Shown here: positions 61,227 to 64,000 of the stretch, piece by piece
Layout: the number at the start of each line of letters is the position of its first letter
How positions within the stretch are numbered: position 1 is the first letter of the stretch
From: Streptococcus mitis
Lineage (GTDB): Bacteria > Bacillota > Bacilli > Lactobacillales > Streptococcaceae
NCBI RefSeq assembly: GCF_005844455.1
Contig: NZ_SPGF01000003.1
Span: forward strand, 17,920 to 81,919
Direction: 5' to 3'
Length of the DNA: 64,000 nucleotides
The notes under the pieces: model-generated
The model's database searches: none
Told to the model about the DNA's origin: nothing
The model's input: the letters and a program-made list of their open reading frames with translations, nothing else
Made by a program: the position numbers and the translations under genes

Positions 61227-61594
61227 TTCTTCCTCCCCAAATAGTAAGCCAAGAGCAGGCCTCCTCCGATGCTCAAAAGCAAATACAGAACCAAACTAAG
61301 ATAACGCCCGGTATCAAGCAGTTTCACTGCATCAAGCATTAGACTAGAAAAGGTTGTTAAACCTCCACAAAAACCCGTCCCCAGTGCTAAAACCAAGCCC
61401 TTACTAGTCCCCTTATAGACCAGATAGCCTTTCACCAGATAGACCAGGCAGAAAATACCCAGATAGTTGACAAGGAGGGTCCCCCAAGGAAAGTCTGGGC
61501 TAGCTGGTAAGCAAGTGGAAATGAGATAGCGGACAAGTCCACCCACCATAGCAACTAGAAAAATTCCTAGCGGATAAAATTGTTCTTTTTTCAT
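61220..61594 (-). CDS. crcB: Fluc-type fluoride channel CrcB, first copy
   Basis: 124 residues, four membrane helices. GTLLVNYLGIFCLVYLVKG at about 39-57 and GFCGGLTTFSSLMLDA at about 72-87 mark the family. It overlaps the chorismate mutase stop by 4 bp and the second crcB by 7 bp, so all three are one translationally coupled operon. No fluoride riboswitch is visible upstream. Confidence 0.93.
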   Translation of the reverse strand: MKKEQFYPLGIFLVAMVGGLVRYLISTCLPASPDFPWGTLLVNYLGIFCLVYLVKGYLVYKGTSKGLVLALGTGFCGGLTTFSSLMLDAVKLLDTGRYLSLVLYLLLSIGGGLLLAYYLGRKKW

Positions 61595-61857
61595 TTGATG
61601 TTTTGATCCTGATAATCACGCGAATGTTTGAGAATGTCTGAAAAAGTCGCAACAATGGTCTCCTGATAGCGCTTATCTTCCACTCGATTTCTGACTTTTT
61701 CAAAAATAACCGCTTCTCTCTTAGAATCTAATATTGGCTTACCAGATGATTTTTTATAAGCGACAACCCCTTCAACTAGGTGCATCCGTTCTTCTAGGAG
61801 CTTAACGATTTGGTCGTCGATTTGATCAATTTCTTGCCGAATAATATCTAAATCCAT
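61591..61857 (-). CDS. Chorismate mutase (AroQ class)
   Basis: 88 residues, all-helical AroQ fold. It converts chorismate to prephenate for Phe/Tyr synthesis. Conserved residues are Arg7 in DIIRQEID, Lys/Arg in YKKSSGKPILDSKREAVI at about 34-51, and Glu/Gln in the third helix. Alternatively a regulatory-type mutase because it stands outside the aro operon. AGGAGGA precedes the ATG. Confidence 0.9.
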   Translation of the reverse strand: MDLDIIRQEIDQIDDQIVKLLEERMHLVEGVVAYKKSSGKPILDSKREAVIFEKVRNRVEDKRYQETIVATFSDILKHSRDYQDQNIK

Positions 61858-61936
61858 ACAGTCTCCTCCTTTATTTGAATTATTGTATCAAAAAGCCACC
61901 AAATAGGCTAGTAAAATCCCAACTCTCGATAAGAAA

Positions 61937-61966
61937 ATGCACTGATTAATTACATCAGCGCACTTT
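61937..61966 (-). terminator. Terminator after flavodoxin
   Basis: On the minus strand AAGTGCGCTGAT and ATCAGTGCATTTT pair around GTAATTA, followed by TCTTATC. Located six bases after the flavodoxin stop. Confidence 0.75.
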
Positions 61967-61971
61967 TATGC

Positions 61972-62415
61972 TTATCCTACTTTAGCAGCCAATTCTTCTG
62001 CGAATTGTTCCAAGCGTTCAATGTCTTCTTCTTCGGCAGAAAGATCAACTTTGACACACTCTGAACCTTTTTCTGCCCCTGTTGAAACAAAGACACGATC
62101 AAAGTCATCAACAGCCTTACAGAATTCATCGTAGAAGGTGTCACCTGAACCAACCACTCCGTAGATTTTACCATTCAAATTGAGATCAGCTAGGTCTTCG
62201 TAGAAGTCCATCATCTCATCTGGCAATTCACCATCACCATAAGTATAGGTCGCAACGATAGCGATGTCAGATTCCAAGAAGTCTGAAGCGTCAACAGTTG
62301 TACATTCATCAACATCGACATCCAAGCCCAAGTCACGTAATTTGTCTGCTACAATATCTGCAATTTCTTCGGTATTACCGGTCATACTGGCAAATACAAT
62401 TTTTGCTAATGCCAT
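61972..62415 (-). CDS. Flavodoxin
   Basis: 147 residues, short-chain flavodoxin. The FMN phosphate loop is ASMTGNTEEIAD at 9-20, the W/Y loop is TYTYGDGELPDEMMDF at about 56-71, and GSGDTFYDEFCKAVDDF follows. Very acidic. It carries low-potential electrons in the cytosol. Own terminator and GGAGGA ribosome site. Confidence 0.95.
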   Translation of the reverse strand: MALAKIVFASMTGNTEEIADIVADKLRDLGLDVDVDECTTVDASDFLESDIAIVATYTYGDGELPDEMMDFYEDLADLNLNGKIYGVVGSGDTFYDEFCKAVDDFDRVFVSTGAEKGSECVKVDLSAEEEDIERLEQFAEELAAKVG

Positions 62416-62518
62416 ATCGTCCTCCTCAATTTATCTTTCTCCATTATATCACATCTTTTTCATTTTAAAAATAAAAATTCTTGTGCTACAATGAAATGAG
62501 AAAGAATTGAGGTTATTT

Positions 62519-63454
62519 ATGGAAATTTGCCATCAAATTTTAGAAAAAATTAAAGAATACGACACGATTATCATTCACCGTCATATGAAACCAGACCCAG
62601 ATGCCTTGGGAAGTCAGGTGGGATTAAAAGCTCTTCTCAAACATCATTTCCCAGAAAAAGCCATCAAAGCCGTAGGTTATGATGAACCAACTCTAACTTG
62701 GATGGCGGAAATGGATCTCGTTGAAGATAGTGCCTACCAAGGCGCCCTTGTCATCGTCTGTGATACGGCGAATACTGCTCGTATCGATGATAAGCGCTAT
62801 CGTCAAGGTGATTTTCTCATTAAGATTGACCACCATCCAAATGATGATGTATACGGTGACCTATCTTGGGTGGATACTAGTTCAAGTAGCGCTAGTGAGA
62901 TGATTACCCTATTTGCTGAAACAACCCAACTGGCCTTGTCAGATCGAGCTGCTGAATTGCTCTTTGCAGGAATTGTTGGTGATACAGGTCGTTTCCTCTA
63001 CCCTTCTACGACTGCACGCACCCTCCGCCTGGCTGCCTCTCTGAGAGAACAGAACTTTGATTTTTCGGCTCTCACTCGCAAGATGGACACTATGAGCTAC
63101 AAAATTGCGAAACTTCAAGGCTACATCTACGACCATCTGGAAGTGGATGAAAATGGTGCAGCTCGCGTTATACTGAGTCAAGAAATCTTGAAACAATTCA
63201 ATGTTACCGATGCTGAAACTGCAGCTATTGTGGGTGCACCTGGACGTATTGACAGTGTAAGTCTCTGGGGAATTTTTGTAGAGCAGGCTGATGGGCACTA
63301 CCGTGTTCGCTTACGCAGTAAAATCCATCCTATCAATGAAATTGCCAAAGAACATGATGGTGGAGGCCACCCTCTAGCAAGCGGTGCTAATTCCTATAGT
63401 CTAGAAGAAAACGAAATCATCTACCAAAAGTTAAAAAACTTGCTTAAAAACTGA
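62519..63454 (+). CDS. pde2: DHH/DHHA1 phosphodiesterase, Pde2 type
   Basis: 311 residues from ATG 62519, which has GAGG seven bases upstream. DHH motifs: HRHMKPDPDALGSQ at about 21-34, VCDTAN near 80, DHHPND near 104, and GDTGRFLYP near 155. The DHHA1 domain ends with GGGHPLASGA near 285. S. pneumoniae Pde2 hydrolyses pApA and c-di-AMP breakdown intermediates; the sequence and the place between flavodoxin and rpmE match it. Cytosolic, no membrane segments. Confidence 0.92.
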   Translation: MEICHQILEKIKEYDTIIIHRHMKPDPDALGSQVGLKALLKHHFPEKAIKAVGYDEPTLTWMAEMDLVEDSAYQGALVIVCDTANTARIDDKRYRQGDFLIKIDHHPNDDVYGDLSWVDTSSSSASEMITLFAETTQLALSDRAAELLFAGIVGDTGRFLYPSTTARTLRLAASLREQNFDFSALTRKMDTMSYKIAKLQGYIYDHLEVDENGAARVILSQEILKQFNVTDAETAAIVGAPGRIDSVSLWGIFVEQADGHYRVRLRSKIHPINEIAKEHDGGGHPLASGANSYSLEENEIIYQKLKNLLKN

Positions 63455-63549
63455 TAAAATACTTGCCAAACTTTTCAGAATCTGATAGACTAGTATGGTA
63501 ACAATCTATGGCTCGCAAAGAGACCATGGCAGAAAGGAAATATTGCAAA

Positions 63550-63792
63550 ATGAAAAAAGATATCCATCCAGAATATCGCCCAGTTGTCTTCATGGACACA
63601 ACTACTGGTTACCAATTCCTTAGCGGTTCAACAAAACGCTCTAACGAAACAGTTGAGTTCGAAGGTGAAACTTACCCATTGATCCGTGTGGAAATTTCAT
63701 CAGACTCACACCCATTCTACACTGGACGTCAAAAGTTCACTCAAGCAGATGGACGCGTGGATCGTTTCAACAAAAAATACGGTCTCAAATAA
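63550..63792 (+). CDS. rpmE2: 50S ribosomal protein L31 type B
   Basis: 80 residues from ATG 63550 ([20 protein letters not shown] at the N-terminus). The internal ATG is chosen over 63508 because AAAGGAAAT precedes it and the L31 family starts there. The protein lacks the CxxC zinc motif, so it is the non-zinc type B paralogue used when zinc is scarce. Own terminator downstream. Confidence 0.95.
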
Positions 63793-63849
63793 TGATAAAA
63801 AGAACAGTTTCGACTGCAATGTCATTAAGTTAGTGATCTAACTACTTGA

Positions 63850-63910
63850 ATAGGAGGTGTGATTGAGAACATCAAAGTGATTCTCTATCACATCTTCTAT
63901 TTTTTTGCAT
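63850..63910 (+). terminator. Terminator of rpmE2
   Basis: A long imperfect stem AGGTGTGATTGAGAA / TTCTCTATCACATCTT followed by CTATTTTTTTG. The final 90 bases to 64000 show no gene that can be supported. Confidence 0.75.
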
Positions 63911-64000
63911 GACAAATAAAGGTTTTTTCACCCTATTTTTTGAGATTTATGTTACTCTATAGATGAAATCAACTACCGATTGGGCCTTTATCTTTCTTGG

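Noticed and set aside
1..64000. CRISPR array or cas genes
   Set aside because: No regularly spaced 24-37-bp repeats with unique spacers and no Cas-like protein were seen. The 12-bp and 22-bp repeats are gap-free tandem units.
63963..64000. Possible start of a gene (MKSTTDWAFIFLG) at the right edge
   Set aside because: Only 38 bases are present and no good ribosome site precedes the ATG.

Overview
The window looks like chromosome from a mitis-group Streptococcus (S. mitis, S. oralis, S. pneumoniae or a close relative). The evidence is low-GC DNA with AGGAGG-type ribosome binding sites, two RUP-like repeats, and core genes that match pneumococcal proteins closely (pdxS/pdxT, nox, apbE, ffh/ylxM, rplS, crcB pair, chorismate mutase, flavodoxin, pde2, rpmE2). 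Species cannot be fixed from this window alone.

Layout. 1-258 is the 5' part of an Nramp metal transporter gene, with a triplicated TTAAGG-CA-CCTTAA palindrome upstream. 259-1325 has no protein gene but holds terminators, a small-RNA candidate and a RUP-like repeat. 1326-7504 is a metabolic and redox block: pdxT-pdxS, NADH oxidase, then ApbE flavin transferase followed by two NADPH-dependent FMN reductases. The second reductase ends in a Gly/Ala tail with two copies of the ApbE target motif. 7505-7912 is a decayed uracil permease fused to a second RUP-like repeat. 8005-8872 holds two small paralogous anchored proteins and a gene remnant.

8892-19568 is a defence island on the minus strand: SNF2 helicase, DUF4391-like protein, type III mod methyltransferase, a small membrane protein, a TIR-like protein, type III res, and a CFI-box-like protein. 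The mod gene begins with an AGCAC-type 5-bp repeat tract. At the repeat number seen here, the 5' ATG is out of frame, so mod is phase OFF. The membrane/TIR-like pair sits directly between mod and res and is the best candidate for an under-described antiphage module.

19675-24758 is core genome: ffh, ylxM, DUF1934, HD hydrolase, HAD phosphatase, tRNA-Arg(CCU) and rplS with an L19 leader. Upstream of rplS is an unidentified structured RNA candidate with its own near-consensus sigma-A promoter.

From about 25.12 to 60.83 kb an integrative conjugative element (ICE) interrupts the crcB-rplS intergenic region, just upstream of that promoter. It resembles the TnGBS family: an ISLre2/UPF0236-like DDE transposase at one end, and a RepA_N replication initiator with 22-bp iterons inside its coding sequence at the other. 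It carries ParA and a small putative DNA-binding partner with four blocks of 12-bp repeats, a Fic protein, a MOBP relaxase with MobC and a palindrome-rich oriT candidate. It also has a Gram-positive type IV secretion system (VirD4, DUF3801/PcfB-like, VirB8-like, lysozyme-CHAP hydrolase, VirB4, PrgI, VirB6, VirB2-like) and two LPXTG surface proteins (an antigen I/II adhesin and a SEC10/PgrA exclusion protein). All its genes point the same way. The conjugation genes appear to start behind an untranslated leader with a boxA-like antitermination element.

60828-63910 returns to core genome: crcB operon terminator, two crcB genes, chorismate mutase, flavodoxin, Pde2-type DHH phosphodiesterase and ribosomal protein L31 type B.
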